The notes below the pieces were generated by a model that had not been told where the DNA came from, did not search any database, and worked only from the letters and a program-made list of their open reading frames with translations. A DNA stretch of 64,000 nucleotides from Fodinisporobacter ferrooxydans. GTDB lineage: Bacteria; Bacillota; Bacilli; Tumebacillales; MYW30-H2. Made by a program: the position numbers and the translations under genes. Shown here piece after piece: positions 7,907-17,657 of the stretch; position 1 is the first letter of the stretch; every line of letters starts with the position of its first letter. The DNA lies in contig NZ_CP089291.1 of assembly GCF_022818495.1 (NCBI RefSeq), positions 1,582,501 to 1,646,500 of the forward strand, in the 5' to 3' direction.

Positions 7907-10900
7907 ATGAAAAAGCAGCCTTCCCCTTTTCTGAAAAAATTGCGGTTTTTTCAACCGCGTGAACGTTTTTCAGATGGTTGGAGTGAAGTAAGCCCACAAG
8001 ATCGGGAGTGGGAAAAAATATATCGGCAGCGCTGGCAGCATGACAAAGTTGTCAGAACGACACACGGGGTCAATTGTACAGGTTCCTGCAGCTGGAAAGT
8101 ATTTGTGAAAGACGGCATTATCACATGGGAAAATCAGCAAACGGATTATCCAAGCACCGGACCGGATATGCCGGAATTTGAACCGCGGGGATGTCCGCGG
8201 GGCGCCAGTTTTTCCTGGTACGTATACAGTCCGCTACGTGTGAAATATCCATATGTTCGCGGCAAGCTGCTGAAGTTTTGGCGGGAAGCGTTAAAGCAAA
8301 CAAACAACAATCCGGTGGCGGCATGGAAGAGTATTGTGGAAGATCCGGAAAAGACGAAGCAATACAAAAAAGCTCGCGGAAAAGGCGGATTTGTCCGTGC
8401 GACCTGGGATGAAGTAAACGGAATGATCTCAGCGGCCATGATTCACACGCTGCAATCCTATGGTCCGGATCGCATTGCCGGATTTACGCCCATACCTGCC
8501 ATGTCAATGGTCAGCTATGCATCAGGCGCACGTTTCCTTTCCATGGTCGGATCGCCAATGCTGAGTTTCTATGACTGGTATGCAGACTTGCCGCCTGCAT
8601 CGCCGCAGATTTGGGGCGATCAGACAGACGTGCCGGAAAGCAGCGACTGGTATAACGCCGGCTATATCATGATGTGGGGTTCCAATGTTCCGATGACACG
8701 TACGCCGGATGCCCACTTTATGACAGAAGTTCGGTACAAAGGCACAAAGGTCGTCGCGGTAAGCCCGGACTATGCGGAAAACGTGAAGTTCGCGGATAAC
8801 TGGCTGGCTCCAAATCCAGGTTCGGATGCGGCCTTGGCACAAGCGATGACACATGTCATTCTCAAAGAATTTTATGTTGAGAAACAGACGGAATATTTTA
8901 CTGATTATGCGAAACGGTATACCGATTTGCCGTATTGGATTCGATTGAAAAAACAAGGCGATGCTTACGTATCCGATCGTTTCTTGCTGGCGAGCGACCT
9001 CGGCTTTGACGTGAAACAAGGGGACTGGAAGCCGGTTGTTCTCGATGCGACAAGCGGTGAGTGGGTGATTCCGAACGGGAGTATCGGCCATCGCTGGGCG
9101 GATCATGGCAAATGGAATTTGAAGCAGGAAGACGATCAAGGTCGTCGGTATGATCCGAAATTGACGTTGCTGGGCTCGGAAGATGAGATTGTGCAAGTCG
9201 ATTTTCCCTACTTTGATGAACATACGCGGACGACATTCCGCCGCGGTTTGCCGGTGAAGACGATCGAACAGGATGGAGAGACCCTTTATGTCGCGTCTGT
9301 GTATGATCTCATGCTTGCCAATTACGGCGTGGGCCGTGGACTTCCGGGCGAATATCCGGTGGACTACCAAGACGCCAAGCCTTTTACACCTGCCTGGCAG
9401 GAACAACATACAGGCGTAAATCCGAATCTCGTCGTTCAGATCGCTCGCGAATTTGCCCAAAATGCGGTGGATACAAAGGGGCGGTCCATGATTATCATGG
9501 GTGCCGGGATTAACCACTGGTTTAATGGTGACACGATTTATCGGGCCATTCTGAACCTGGTTCTCTTAACAGGAGCGCAAGGTGTCAATGGCGGCGGATG
9601 GGCGCATTATGTGGGGCAGGAAAAATGCCGGCCGATTGAAGGGTGGTCGACAGTCGCTTTCGGGCGTGACTGGTCAATGCCGGCCAGACAGCAAAACGCC
9701 GCTTCTTTCTACTATTTTGCAACAGATCAATGGCGCTATGACGAATTGCCGCTGAATGAATTGGCGGCTGCCACGACCGGCAAACCGAGATATCAACATT
9801 CTGCCGATTACAATGTACTTGCGGCAAGGTTAGGCTGGCTGCCATCCTATCCGCAATTCAATCGAAATTCGTTGGATCTGGTGGAACAAGCCAAACGCAA
9901 TGGAGCGACTTCAGCCGAGGGATATTCCGATTATATCGTCAGGGAATTGAAAAATGGCGCAATGCAATTTGCAGTGGAAGATCCGGATCACCCGGTAAAC
10001 TTCCCGCGCATGTTGTTTGTCTGGCGCTCCAATCTATTGTCCAGTTCCGGCAAGGGGCACGAATATTTCTTGAAACATTTATTAGGGACACATCATGGTG
10101 TGTTATCGGAAGAAAGCAAGGATAACCGCCCGCAGGAAGTAATCTGGCGGGAGCAGGCTCCGGAAGGAAAGCTCGACTTGCTGGTCAGCCTTGATTTCCG
10201 AATGGCTGGCAACGCGCTGCATTCAGACATCGTATTGCCGGCAGCTACCTGGTATGAAAAACACGACTTGAGCAGTACAGATATGCATCCCTTCGTGCAT
10301 CCATTTAACCCGGCGATTAATCCGCCTTGGGAAGCGAAATCCGACTGGGATATTTTCAAAGGTTTGGCATACAGCTTTTCCGAGATGTCCAAGACGTATT
10401 TTGCAGGAACGAAAACAGATGTCGTAACAGTACCGCTGCTGCACGATTCGCCGGAAGAATTGTCACAGCCTTTTGGAAAAGTGCGGGATTGGCGCAAAGG
10501 GGAAATCGAAGCGATTCCTGGCCGAACGATGCCGAAGTTTGCGTATGTGGAACGGGATTATACGAAAATCTACGATAAATATATTGCGTTAGGACCCAAT
10601 GTTGAAAAAAATCCGGTCGGTGCGCATGGAATTTCTTTCTCTGTCGCGGATCAATATGATCGTCTGAAAAAATTCAATGGCGTTGTTGCAAAGCCTGGCA
10701 TCGCCAACGGCATGCCGAAATTGGAGACGGGACGGGATGCGGCGCAAGTGATGCTGACGCTGTCCAGCGCCACAAATGGCAAAATTGCAGTCCGCGCATG
10801 GGAAGCGGAAGAGAAAAAAACGGGCATGGAGCTGCGGGATTTGGCAGAAGAGCGGGCGAATGAACATTTTACATTTGCGGATATTACGGCACAACCGCGG

Positions 10901-11596
10901 CAGGTGATTCCGACACCGGTATTTAGCGGTTCGAATAAAGGAAATCGCCGCTACTCGCCATTTACCACATCGATTGAACGTCTCGTGCCATTCCGTACGC
11001 TGACTGGAAGACAACATTTTTATATCGATCATGAAATTTTGCTGGAATTCGGCGAAGGGTTTCCGATCTACAAGCCGACACTGCCAAGCCAAGTGTTTGC
11101 TGATTTTGATAACCAACCGGCAGAGCAAGGACCGGAAATCACGTTGCGTTATTTGACGCCACATGGCAAGTGGAATATTCACAGCATGTATCAGGACAAC
11201 TTGCACATGTTGACATTATTCCGCGGCGGCCCGAATGTCTGGATCAATCATAAAGACGCCGAGCAAGCAGGAATCAAAGATAACGATTGGCTGGAAGTCT
11301 ACAACCGCAATGGCGTGGTTACGGCACGGGCAGTCGTCAGTCACCGGATGCCGCGCGGCACTCTTTATATGTATCATGCCCAAGATCGGCATATCAATGT
11401 ACCCGGCTCGACGATTACAAAAGATCGCGGCGGTACACACAACAGCCCGACGAAAATTCATCTCAAACCAACACAGATGATCGGCGGCTATGCGCAATTA
11501 AGCTACGGGTTTAACTACTACGGCCCGATTGGCAATCAGCGGGATTTATACGTAAAGGTTCGCAAAATGAAGGAGGTGTCTTGGCTTGAAGATTAA
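7907..11596 (+). CDS. narG: Respiratory nitrate reductase alpha subunit NarG
   Basis: The 1229-residue Mo-bisMGD catalytic subunit facing the cytoplasm; reduces nitrate to nitrite. The N-terminal FS0 [4Fe-4S] ligands are visible as H53, C57, C61 and C96 (HGVNCTGSC ... CPRG), the His-first pattern specific to NarG. The Mo region contains DWYADLPPASPQIWG. The length is normal for NarG. The start follows AAAGGAG with an 8-nt spacer. It begins the narGHJI operon and overlaps narH by 11 nt. Confidence 0.98.
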   Translation: MKKQPSPFLKKLRFFQPRERFSDGWSEVSPQDREWEKIYRQRWQHDKVVRTTHGVNCTGSCSWKVFVKDGIITWENQQTDYPSTGPDMPEFEPRGCPRGASFSWYVYSPLRVKYPYVRGKLLKFWREALKQTNNNPVAAWKSIVEDPEKTKQYKKARGKGGFVRATWDEVNGMISAAMIHTLQSYGPDRIAGFTPIPAMSMVSYASGARFLSMVGSPMLSFYDWYADLPPASPQIWGDQTDVPESSDWYNAGYIMMWGSNVPMTRTPDAHFMTEVRYKGTKVVAVSPDYAENVKFADNWLAPNPGSDAALAQAMTHVILKEFYVEKQTEYFTDYAKRYTDLPYWIRLKKQGDAYVSDRFLLASDLGFDVKQGDWKPVVLDATSGEWVIPNGSIGHRWADHGKWNLKQEDDQGRRYDPKLTLLGSEDEIVQVDFPYFDEHTRTTFRRGLPVKTIEQDGETLYVASVYDLMLANYGVGRGLPGEYPVDYQDAKPFTPAWQEQHTGVNPNLVVQIAREFAQNAVDTKGRSMIIMGAGINHWFNGDTIYRAILNLVLLTGAQGVNGGGWAHYVGQEKCRPIEGWSTVAFGRDWSMPARQQNAASFYYFATDQWRYDELPLNELAAATTGKPRYQHSADYNVLAARLGWLPSYPQFNRNSLDLVEQAKRNGATSAEGYSDYIVRELKNGAMQFAVEDPDHPVNFPRMLFVWRSNLLSSSGKGHEYFLKHLLGTHHGVLSEESKDNRPQEVIWREQAPEGKLDLLVSLDFRMAGNALHSDIVLPAATWYEKHDLSSTDMHPFVHPFNPAINPPWEAKSDWDIFKGLAYSFSEMSKTYFAGTKTDVVTVPLLHDSPEELSQPFGKVRDWRKGEIEAIPGRTMPKFAYVERDYTKIYDKYIALGPNVEKNPVGAHGISFSVADQYDRLKKFNGVVAKPGIANGMPKLETGRDAAQVMLTLSSATNGKIAVRAWEAEEKKTGMELRDLAEERANEHFTFADITAQPRQVIPTPVFSGSNKGNRRYSPFTTSIERLVPFRTLTGRQHFYIDHEILLEFGEGFPIYKPTLPSQVFADFDNQPAEQGPEITLRYLTPHGKWNIHSMYQDNLHMLTLFRGGPNVWINHKDAEQAGIKDNDWLEVYNRNGVVTARAVVSHRMPRGTLYMYHAQDRHINVPGSTITKDRGGTHNSPTKIHLKPTQMIGGYAQLSYGFNYYGPIGNQRDLYVKVRKMKEVSWLED

Positions 11597-13097
11597 AGCA
11601 CAAGTCGCAATGGTCATGAACCTCGACAAATGTATTGGATGCCATACTTGCAGCGTCACATGCAAAAACACCTGGACGAATCGTCCGGGTGCGGAATATA
11701 TCTGGTTTAACAATGTAGAGACAAAACCGGGTGTCGGATATCCGGTGGAATGGGAAAATCAAGAGAAACGCAAAGGCGGCTGGATTCTGAAAGATGGAAA
11801 ACTGCAATTGCGGGCGGGGAACAAAGCAAATAAGCTGGCAAACATTTTTCATAATCCGGATCTGCCGACAATGGATGAATACTATGAACCCTGGAATTAT
11901 GATTATGAAACATTGATCAATAGTCCGGAGAAAAAACACCAGCCGGTTGCTCGTCCCAAATCGGCAGTGACCGGAGAATATATGGATATTCAATGGGGCC
12001 CGAACTGGGAAGACGACTTGGCGGGAGCGCCGGAACATGCGCCGCGGGATCCGAACCTGGTAAAACTGGAAGAATCGATCCGAATGGAATTTGAACAGGC
12101 GTTCATGATGTATTTGCCCCGCATTTGCGAACATTGTTTAAATCCCGGGTGTGTAGCTTCTTGCCCGTCCGGCGCCATGTACAAACGTGACGAAGACGGC
12201 ATTGTGCTGGTGGATCAAGAAGCATGCCGCGGCTGGCGTTTCTGCATGTCGGGTTGCCCGTATAAGAAGGTCTATTTTAACTGGCAGACGAAAAAAGCGG
12301 AAAAATGCACATTCTGTTTCCCGAGAATTGAAGCTGGTTTGCCGACAGTATGCTCGGAAACGTGCACAGGCCGTATTCGATATATCGGAATTCTCCTATA
12401 CGATGCGGATCGGGTGCAGGAAGCAGCTTCTACGCCAAATGAAAAAGATTTATATCAGGCCCAATTGAGCTTATTCCTGGATCCGAATGATCCTGCTGTG
12501 ATCGAGCAAGCGCGAAAAGATGGAATTGCTGACGACTGGATTGAAGCAGCGCAACATTCGCCGATTTACAAGCTGGCGATCAAGTACGGTGTGGCATTGC
12601 CGCTGCATCCGGAGTATCGTACGTTGCCAATGGTCTGGTATGTACCGCCGTTAAGTCCGATCATGAACGTTTTTGAAGGGAAAGGCAGCGAACTGAACGG
12701 CGATGTCATCTTCCCGGCGATTGAAGAAATGAGAATTCCGGTTGAATATTTGGCCAGTATTCTGACCGCCGGCGACACGGATGTGATTCGCCTGGTATTG
12801 GGAAGAATGGCTGCCATGCGCCATTATATGCGCAGCCAAACAACAGGGAAAGCGGCCAATCTTGAATTGCTTGAATCGCTTGGATTGACGGAAGAGACAG
12901 TGCAGGAAATGTACCGTTTATTGGCCATTGCCAAATACGAAGACAGATTTGTGATTCCGACCGCACATAAAGAGCAAGCGATGAATTTGTACAGCGAACA
13001 AGGATCGACAGGTTTTTCCTTTTCTGACTGCAATTCTTGTGAAGTAGGAGGATATTCCGGTGACAACATCCACTTCTATCCCTCATACCGAGATTGA
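11586..13097 (+). CDS. narH: Nitrate reductase beta subunit NarH
   Basis: A 503-residue iron-sulfur subunit carrying electrons from NarI to NarG. Four Cys clusters are visible: CIGCHTCSVTC near residue 16, CEHCLNPGCVASCP, CRGWRFCMSGCP (Trp in place of one Cys, giving the [3Fe-4S] centre) and CTFCFPR with CSETC. The start is TTG 11586, supported by AAGGAGGTG at 11570-11578. It overlaps narJ by 38 nt. Confidence 0.98.
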   Translation: MKIKAQVAMVMNLDKCIGCHTCSVTCKNTWTNRPGAEYIWFNNVETKPGVGYPVEWENQEKRKGGWILKDGKLQLRAGNKANKLANIFHNPDLPTMDEYYEPWNYDYETLINSPEKKHQPVARPKSAVTGEYMDIQWGPNWEDDLAGAPEHAPRDPNLVKLEESIRMEFEQAFMMYLPRICEHCLNPGCVASCPSGAMYKRDEDGIVLVDQEACRGWRFCMSGCPYKKVYFNWQTKKAEKCTFCFPRIEAGLPTVCSETCTGRIRYIGILLYDADRVQEAASTPNEKDLYQAQLSLFLDPNDPAVIEQARKDGIADDWIEAAQHSPIYKLAIKYGVALPLHPEYRTLPMVWYVPPLSPIMNVFEGKGSELNGDVIFPAIEEMRIPVEYLASILTAGDTDVIRLVLGRMAAMRHYMRSQTTGKAANLELLESLGLTEETVQEMYRLLAIAKYEDRFVIPTAHKEQAMNLYSEQGSTGFSFSDCNSCEVGGYSGDNIHFYPSYRD

Positions 13098-13647
13098 TCG
13101 GGAAGAACGGCAAAGAGTGTTTCAACTGCTTTCGCTGCTGCTTCAGTATCCGGATGAATGGGAGAACTATAAAGAATTATGTGAAGAAGTAGCGAACATT
13201 CAACACCCGCAAATCAAACAATGCGTATTTTCCTTTTTGGAATATTTAGAAGCTGCAAGTATCGATGAATGCAAGGTCAATTATGTGTATACCTTTGATT
13301 TCAATTCGAAAACCAATCTCTATCTCACATATTCGAACCAAGGCGAAGAACGGGAACGTGGGCAGTCATTGGTGAATCTGAAGCAACTCTATGAAGCAGC
13401 CGGGTTTGCGATGACATCCGAAGAGTTGGCGGACTATCTGCCGCTGGTGTTGGAATTTCTGGCTGTGGCGCCGATGGGTGCCGTTCTTGAGTTGGTGCGA
13501 TTGTACGATGCGTCCGTTCGCAAGATTTATGATCAATTGCAGGCTTCCAATAGCCCCTATGCAGCAGTATTGCAAGCGTGTATCTACGCATTTGAAATCT
13601 TGCAACCACAGACGGATCCAAACAATCCGTTCAAGGAGGCGGAATAA
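13060..13647 (+). CDS. narJ: Nitrate reductase assembly chaperone NarJ
   Basis: A 195-residue all-helical TorD/NarJ-family chaperone that inserts the Mo cofactor and helps haem loading of NarI. Conserved parts include YVYTFDFNSKTNLYLTY and a C-terminal acidic tail. GTG 13060 follows AGGAGG. Position between narH and narI supports the name. Confidence 0.95.
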   Translation: MTTSTSIPHTEIDREERQRVFQLLSLLLQYPDEWENYKELCEEVANIQHPQIKQCVFSFLEYLEAASIDECKVNYVYTFDFNSKTNLYLTYSNQGEERERGQSLVNLKQLYEAAGFAMTSEELADYLPLVLEFLAVAPMGAVLELVRLYDASVRKIYDQLQASNSPYAAVLQACIYAFEILQPQTDPNNPFKEAE

Positions 13648-13651
13648 TGCT

Positions 13652-14353
13652 ATGAATATTTGGCAGCAATTTCTTTGGGTGGTTTACCCCTATGTCATGA
13701 CCACCATTTTTATCGTCGGACATATTTACCGATATAATACGGATCAATTGTCATGGACGGCAAAATCCAGCGAATTTCTGGAGAAAAAACAATTGCGGAT
13801 CGGCAGCCTCATGTTCCATTTTGGCATTTTGGCGGTGTTTTTCGGCCATGTCGTGGGATTGCTTGTTCCAAAGTCGCTATTGACAAATATGGGAATATCG
13901 GAAGCAGCGTATCACCAAGGCGCCATTTATGGCGGAGGTCTTGTCGGGATTGTCGCGTTTGCCGGAATCTTGCTGTTGTTCATCCGCCGTACCTCGAATG
14001 CGCGGGTGCGGGCGACAAGCAGTACCGGCGACGTGGTTGTCGTCGTATTATTATGTATCATTATGGGCATGGGGCTGTACAATACGATCGGTTTTAATCT
14101 GTTCGTCGGCGGTTTTGACTATCGAGAAACGATCGCTCCATGGTTTCGCGGACTGCTGACATTTACGCCGGATGCAGCTTATATGATTCATGTGCCGCTA
14201 TTTTATCAATTGCATGTGATTTTCTCCTTTGCTCTTTTTGGTATTTGGCCGTTTACTCGCCTTGTACATGTATGGAGTGTGCCGGTGTCATATTTTCGTC
14301 GCAGTTTCATCGTATATCGCAGAAGGAATGCTGTTCATAACTCTCGAATCTGA
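13652..14353 (+). CDS. narI: Nitrate reductase gamma subunit NarI
   Basis: A 233-residue cytochrome b with five membrane helices that oxidises menaquinol and passes electrons to NarH. The candidate bis-His haem ligands lie in GHIYRY, GHVVGLLVP and in HVPLFYQLHV. ATG 13652 is chosen from AAGGAGGCGG at 13633-13642; the frame extends back to 13478 inside narJ but without a credible start. Confidence 0.96.
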   Translation: MNIWQQFLWVVYPYVMTTIFIVGHIYRYNTDQLSWTAKSSEFLEKKQLRIGSLMFHFGILAVFFGHVVGLLVPKSLLTNMGISEAAYHQGAIYGGGLVGIVAFAGILLLFIRRTSNARVRATSSTGDVVVVVLLCIIMGMGLYNTIGFNLFVGGFDYRETIAPWFRGLLTFTPDAAYMIHVPLFYQLHVIFSFALFGIWPFTRLVHVWSVPVSYFRRSFIVYRRRNAVHNSRI

Positions 14354-14429
14354 ATTCTGATTGGTTCCGTTTCAAATGATTCCGTTTAAAGAAAATATGT
14401 TAGGCAGTGTGGTACTGGGGGCATGAACC

Positions 14430-14936
14430 ATGTGGAGTCTTCAAGAAGAAATTGAAGGGTGTTTATTTGAACTGCGCCGTTTGACTGCAACAGATTTTGC
14501 GGCAATTGCTTGTTCGAATCAAAAAGATCAGACCATCCGTTGGGTTTATGTTTCCGGTAACCGCAACGACCGTTATAAACGAATCCTGTTGCGACCGGGC
14601 AAAGGGATTGCCGGAAAAGTTGCAAAGTCCGGACGACCGATGGTCATCCACTCCTTTTCTCCCAAAAGCGGGGACGATCCGCGGGAATATCCGATTCTTT
14701 TGGCTGAAAATTTAAAGTCGGTAGTCGGCGTGCCGATTACGATTGAAGATCGAGTATTTGGAATCTTGCTGATTGGCAGCAGACAGGAACGCATATTTGC
14801 AGAGCAGGATGTTGAGCTTGTCACAAATGTTGCAGAACAATTGGGACCACTATTAAAACAACAAGGCGGGATAGAAAATGGGAATGTTCGACAAATCACC
14901 TTTTATCGTCATATGGGAGGTCACGAGAGCATGTGA
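14430..14936 (+). CDS. GAF-domain protein, possible NreA-like nitrate receptor
   Basis: A 168-residue soluble protein made almost entirely of one GAF domain (about residues 5-145), with motifs RPGKGIAGKVAKSGRP, SVVGVPI and VFGILLIGS. In staphylococci NreA is a single-GAF nitrate receptor that controls the kinase NreB; NreB and NreC are encoded 3 kb downstream, so this is the obvious NreA candidate. I cannot confirm the nitrate-binding residues. The last 59 nt overlap the next gene, indicating coupling. Alternative: a generic GAF regulator of the nar operon. Confidence 0.75.
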   Translation: MWSLQEEIEGCLFELRRLTATDFAAIACSNQKDQTIRWVYVSGNRNDRYKRILLRPGKGIAGKVAKSGRPMVIHSFSPKSGDDPREYPILLAENLKSVVGVPITIEDRVFGILLIGSRQERIFAEQDVELVTNVAEQLGPLLKQQGGIENGNVRQITFYRHMGGHESM

Positions 14937-15993
14937 ATTGGCATGTCTTCATTGTCGGGCAGAGGCGCAACCGAAAGCGGACCCCCGCCAATTGACGACG
15001 GAAGAAGGGTATCGTCTGCTGGATCAAATCAGGGAATTCGGCAATCCGGCTCCGGTTGTCGTCTTTACCGGTGGTGATCCGTTAATGCGGCCAGACCTTT
15101 TTGATCTGATTTCCTATGGAGTGAGCATCGGCCTGAAAATATCCATGACGCCAAGCGCTACGCCGCATGTGACAAAAGAAGCGATGGAGAAGGCAAAAGC
15201 GGCGGGTTTGTCGCGTTGGGCGTTTTCCATTGACGGCTCTTCACCGGAAATACACGATGCGTTTCGCGGCGTTGCCGGCTCTTTCCAAAGAACCATACAG
15301 GCAATCGAATATTTGCATGAATTGCAATTGCCGATCCAGATCAATACAACCGTAAGCCGATATAATCTTCATGATTTGGACAATTTGGCCGATCTGATGA
15401 AGCAATTGCAGGCGGTTCTCTGGAGTGTGTTTTTTCTGGTTCCTACCGGCAGGGGCAAAATGAATGACATGATCTCTCCGGAGGAGCATGAGCAAGTGTT
15501 TCAATGGCTGTATGAATTATCAAAAACAGCACCTTTTGACATTAAAACAACAGCGGCACAGCACTATCGCAGAGTGGCCATTCAGCATGGCAAAGAGGAT
15601 GGACGAAATGTATCCCGGATGGATTTGAAAGGCGTTCAGCGCAATGATCCGGGTCAAGAAGATGGAATCGGACGCTCCATGTATGGAGTAAACGATGGAA
15701 ATGGTTTTGTGTTTGTATCACATCTGGGAGATGTGCAGCCAAGCGGATTTTTGCCAGTGACCGCCGGGAATGTAAGAAAACAGTCACTCGCAGATATTTA
15801 CCGGAATTCACCGGTTTTTCAATCATTGCGAGATCCGAATGGTTTTAAAGGCAAATGCGGCGTTTGCAATTTCCGTTTTGTTTGCGGTGGGTCGCGTGCG
15901 CGTGCCTATGCTTTGACTGGGGATTATTTGGAAAGTGAACCGTATTGCGTGTATTTACCGCCTGCCTATCAGCAAACGGGGCAGACCGTTTAA
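14878..15993 (+). CDS. Radical SAM/SPASM protein of the nar operon
   Basis: A 371-residue radical SAM enzyme: CELACLHC (C-x3-C-x2-C) near residue 19 binds the SAM cluster, followed by FTGGDPL. A C-terminal SPASM-type cysteine set (CGVCNFRFVC ... EPYC) binds further [4Fe-4S] clusters. It resembles the AhbD/NirJ-like group (TIGR04053-like) found next to denitrification or haem genes, and may act in haem or peptide modification. I do not assign a reaction. It overlaps the GAF gene and is the last gene of the nar unit. Confidence 0.82.
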   Translation: MGMFDKSPFIVIWEVTRACELACLHCRAEAQPKADPRQLTTEEGYRLLDQIREFGNPAPVVVFTGGDPLMRPDLFDLISYGVSIGLKISMTPSATPHVTKEAMEKAKAAGLSRWAFSIDGSSPEIHDAFRGVAGSFQRTIQAIEYLHELQLPIQINTTVSRYNLHDLDNLADLMKQLQAVLWSVFFLVPTGRGKMNDMISPEEHEQVFQWLYELSKTAPFDIKTTAAQHYRRVAIQHGKEDGRNVSRMDLKGVQRNDPGQEDGIGRSMYGVNDGNGFVFVSHLGDVQPSGFLPVTAGNVRKQSLADIYRNSPVFQSLRDPNGFKGKCGVCNFRFVCGGSRARAYALTGDYLESEPYCVYLPPAYQQTGQTV

Positions 15994-16002
15994 CCTGAAA
16001 AC

Positions 16003-17487
16003 TTAATGTTCGCCACTGTTTGCAGGATTGTTCGGGTTCTGCAATTTTAGCTTGCGGATTCGATATTGCAGACTTTGCCGACTGATTCCCAATTCTTTTG
16101 CTGCCTTTGAGATATTGTAATGACAGGTTTCGAGAACGTGTTGAATATAGGATGTCTCGAACCTCTTCATTTGTGCCTGTAGTGTAAGATTCTCATGATC
16201 GATTGGTTGCACTTGTTGCAATTCTGCCAAAGAGTTTTCGGGTAAAGAATTTTCCGGGAATATCTGTTGCTCCAATTGGTTGCTGTTCTTTATTGATATT
16301 CGTTGTGAATGGCGGATTGGCAGGTGTGAAAGCTGAATTTCGCCTTCATCGTCCAGCATCAGATTCATGGCGCCTTCGACCATATGTTGCAATTCACGTA
16401 CATTTCCCGGCCAATCATATTCCATAAGGAATTTCAATACATTCTGATTGATCTGTTTCACGTTCATTTGAAATAAATCATTATATTTCGCAATAAAATA
16501 TTGAACCAGTTCCGGTATATCTTCTTTTCGCTGTCGTAATGGCGGTATGAATAATGTCACAACACCCAAACGGTAAAATAAATCTTTACGTAAATGGTTA
16601 TTGGAAATTGCTTCAACCGGATCTTCGTTGATTGCGGCTATGATTCGTACGTGGATTGGACGATCTTTCGTGTCGCCGATGCGTCGAATCATCCGCTCCT
16701 GAATGGCGCGCAACAATTTTGCCTGTAAATGCAAACTAAGGGAATTGATTTCATCCAGAAACAATGTACCGCCTTCTGCCTGTTCAAACAATCCCGGTCG
16801 CTCAACAGCTCCTGTAAAAGCACCGCGGACGGTTCCGAACAGCAATCCTTCGATTAGGCTGTCCGGCAATGCAGCGCAGTTTTGCGAAATAAACGGTGCT
16901 GCTGTTGACGCGCTTGCATGATGAATGCTTTGCACGAACAATTCTTTTCCGGTTCCTGTCTCGCCGACAACCAATACGGATGAAGTCGTTCTGGCCGCAC
17001 GTTTCGCATTTTCAATGATTTCCCGGATTGCATCACTTTTGCCGATGATGTCTTGAAATGTAAAGCGAGTCGGATTTTTTTCCTGTTCTAATATTGTACC
17101 GCGAATGAATCGTTCTATTTTTGTCACATCATTTGCGATTTCCACTGCGCCTACGATTTTTCCCTGCTCATAAATGGGGAATGTATGGTTGATCGTCGTG
17201 ATTTTTTTACCTTTGTCATTATAATACGTTTGTCTGATATTGCGATATTCCTGGCCAGTCCGTAATGCAAGAAGAAGGGTGCTTTCCTGGCCGTTCGGAA
17301 ATTGGAAGATTTCGAGCAACGGTTTCCCCAATACGTCCTGTTTGCTCATCGACTCAAGTTCTGTCATTTTCCGATTGTAAACAACAGTTCTGCCATTTTC
17401 GTTGATGACATGAATCCCTTCATGTATCCGATCTAATATTTCTTCATAAAAAGAAAAAGAATGAAAACGATTCTGTAATGGATTCAT
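16003..17487 (-). CDS. RocR-like sigma-54-dependent activator
   Basis: A 494-residue bacterial enhancer-binding protein: N-terminal PAS domain (about residues 15-130), AAA+ domain with Walker A GETGTGKE, the sigma-54 contact loop GAFTGA and Walker B GGTLFLDEI, and a C-terminal Fis-type HTH (AAKELGISRQSLQYRIRKL). The segment LLFGTVRGAFTGA, with no H/YE-KG, is typical of the RocR branch. Its target is not evident: I found no -24/-12 promoter in the immediately flanking gaps. It is convergent with the radical SAM gene and divergent from nreB. Confidence 0.88.
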   Translation of the reverse strand: MNPLQNRFHSFSFYEEILDRIHEGIHVINENGRTVVYNRKMTELESMSKQDVLGKPLLEIFQFPNGQESTLLLALRTGQEYRNIRQTYYNDKGKKITTINHTFPIYEQGKIVGAVEIANDVTKIERFIRGTILEQEKNPTRFTFQDIIGKSDAIREIIENAKRAARTTSSVLVVGETGTGKELFVQSIHHASASTAAPFISQNCAALPDSLIEGLLFGTVRGAFTGAVERPGLFEQAEGGTLFLDEINSLSLHLQAKLLRAIQERMIRRIGDTKDRPIHVRIIAAINEDPVEAISNNHLRKDLFYRLGVVTLFIPPLRQRKEDIPELVQYFIAKYNDLFQMNVKQINQNVLKFLMEYDWPGNVRELQHMVEGAMNLMLDDEGEIQLSHLPIRHSQRISIKNSNQLEQQIFPENSLPENSLAELQQVQPIDHENLTLQAQMKRFETSYIQHVLETCHYNISKAAKELGISRQSLQYRIRKLKLQNPNNPANSGEH

Positions 17488-17599
17488 AACAAATTTCCCC
17501 AGTTAACTTTTTTTCGTTTTTAAAAATCATAAATATTTCATTTTTTAAAAACGCTATAAAAACAGCCACACGACTCTACTATACAGCAAATATATTTCG

Positions 17600-17616
17600 T
17601 GCAAAATAATTTTGCA
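17600..17616. promoter_or_regulatory. 17-bp palindrome in the divergent promoter region
   Basis: TGCAAAATAATTTTGCA is a perfect inverted repeat with a single central base between the sigma-54 activator gene and nreB. It is a candidate operator for either gene. It does not fit the -24/-12 pattern: the dinucleotide spacing is 11, and GG is absent. Confidence 0.5.
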
Positions 17617-17657
17617 ATATCCATCCATTTATTCGATAGCATCAGAAAGGTATAATA

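Noticed and set aside
8522-9517. 331-codon frame on the minus strand inside narG
   Set aside because: Shadow of narG with no start signal and no recognisable domain.
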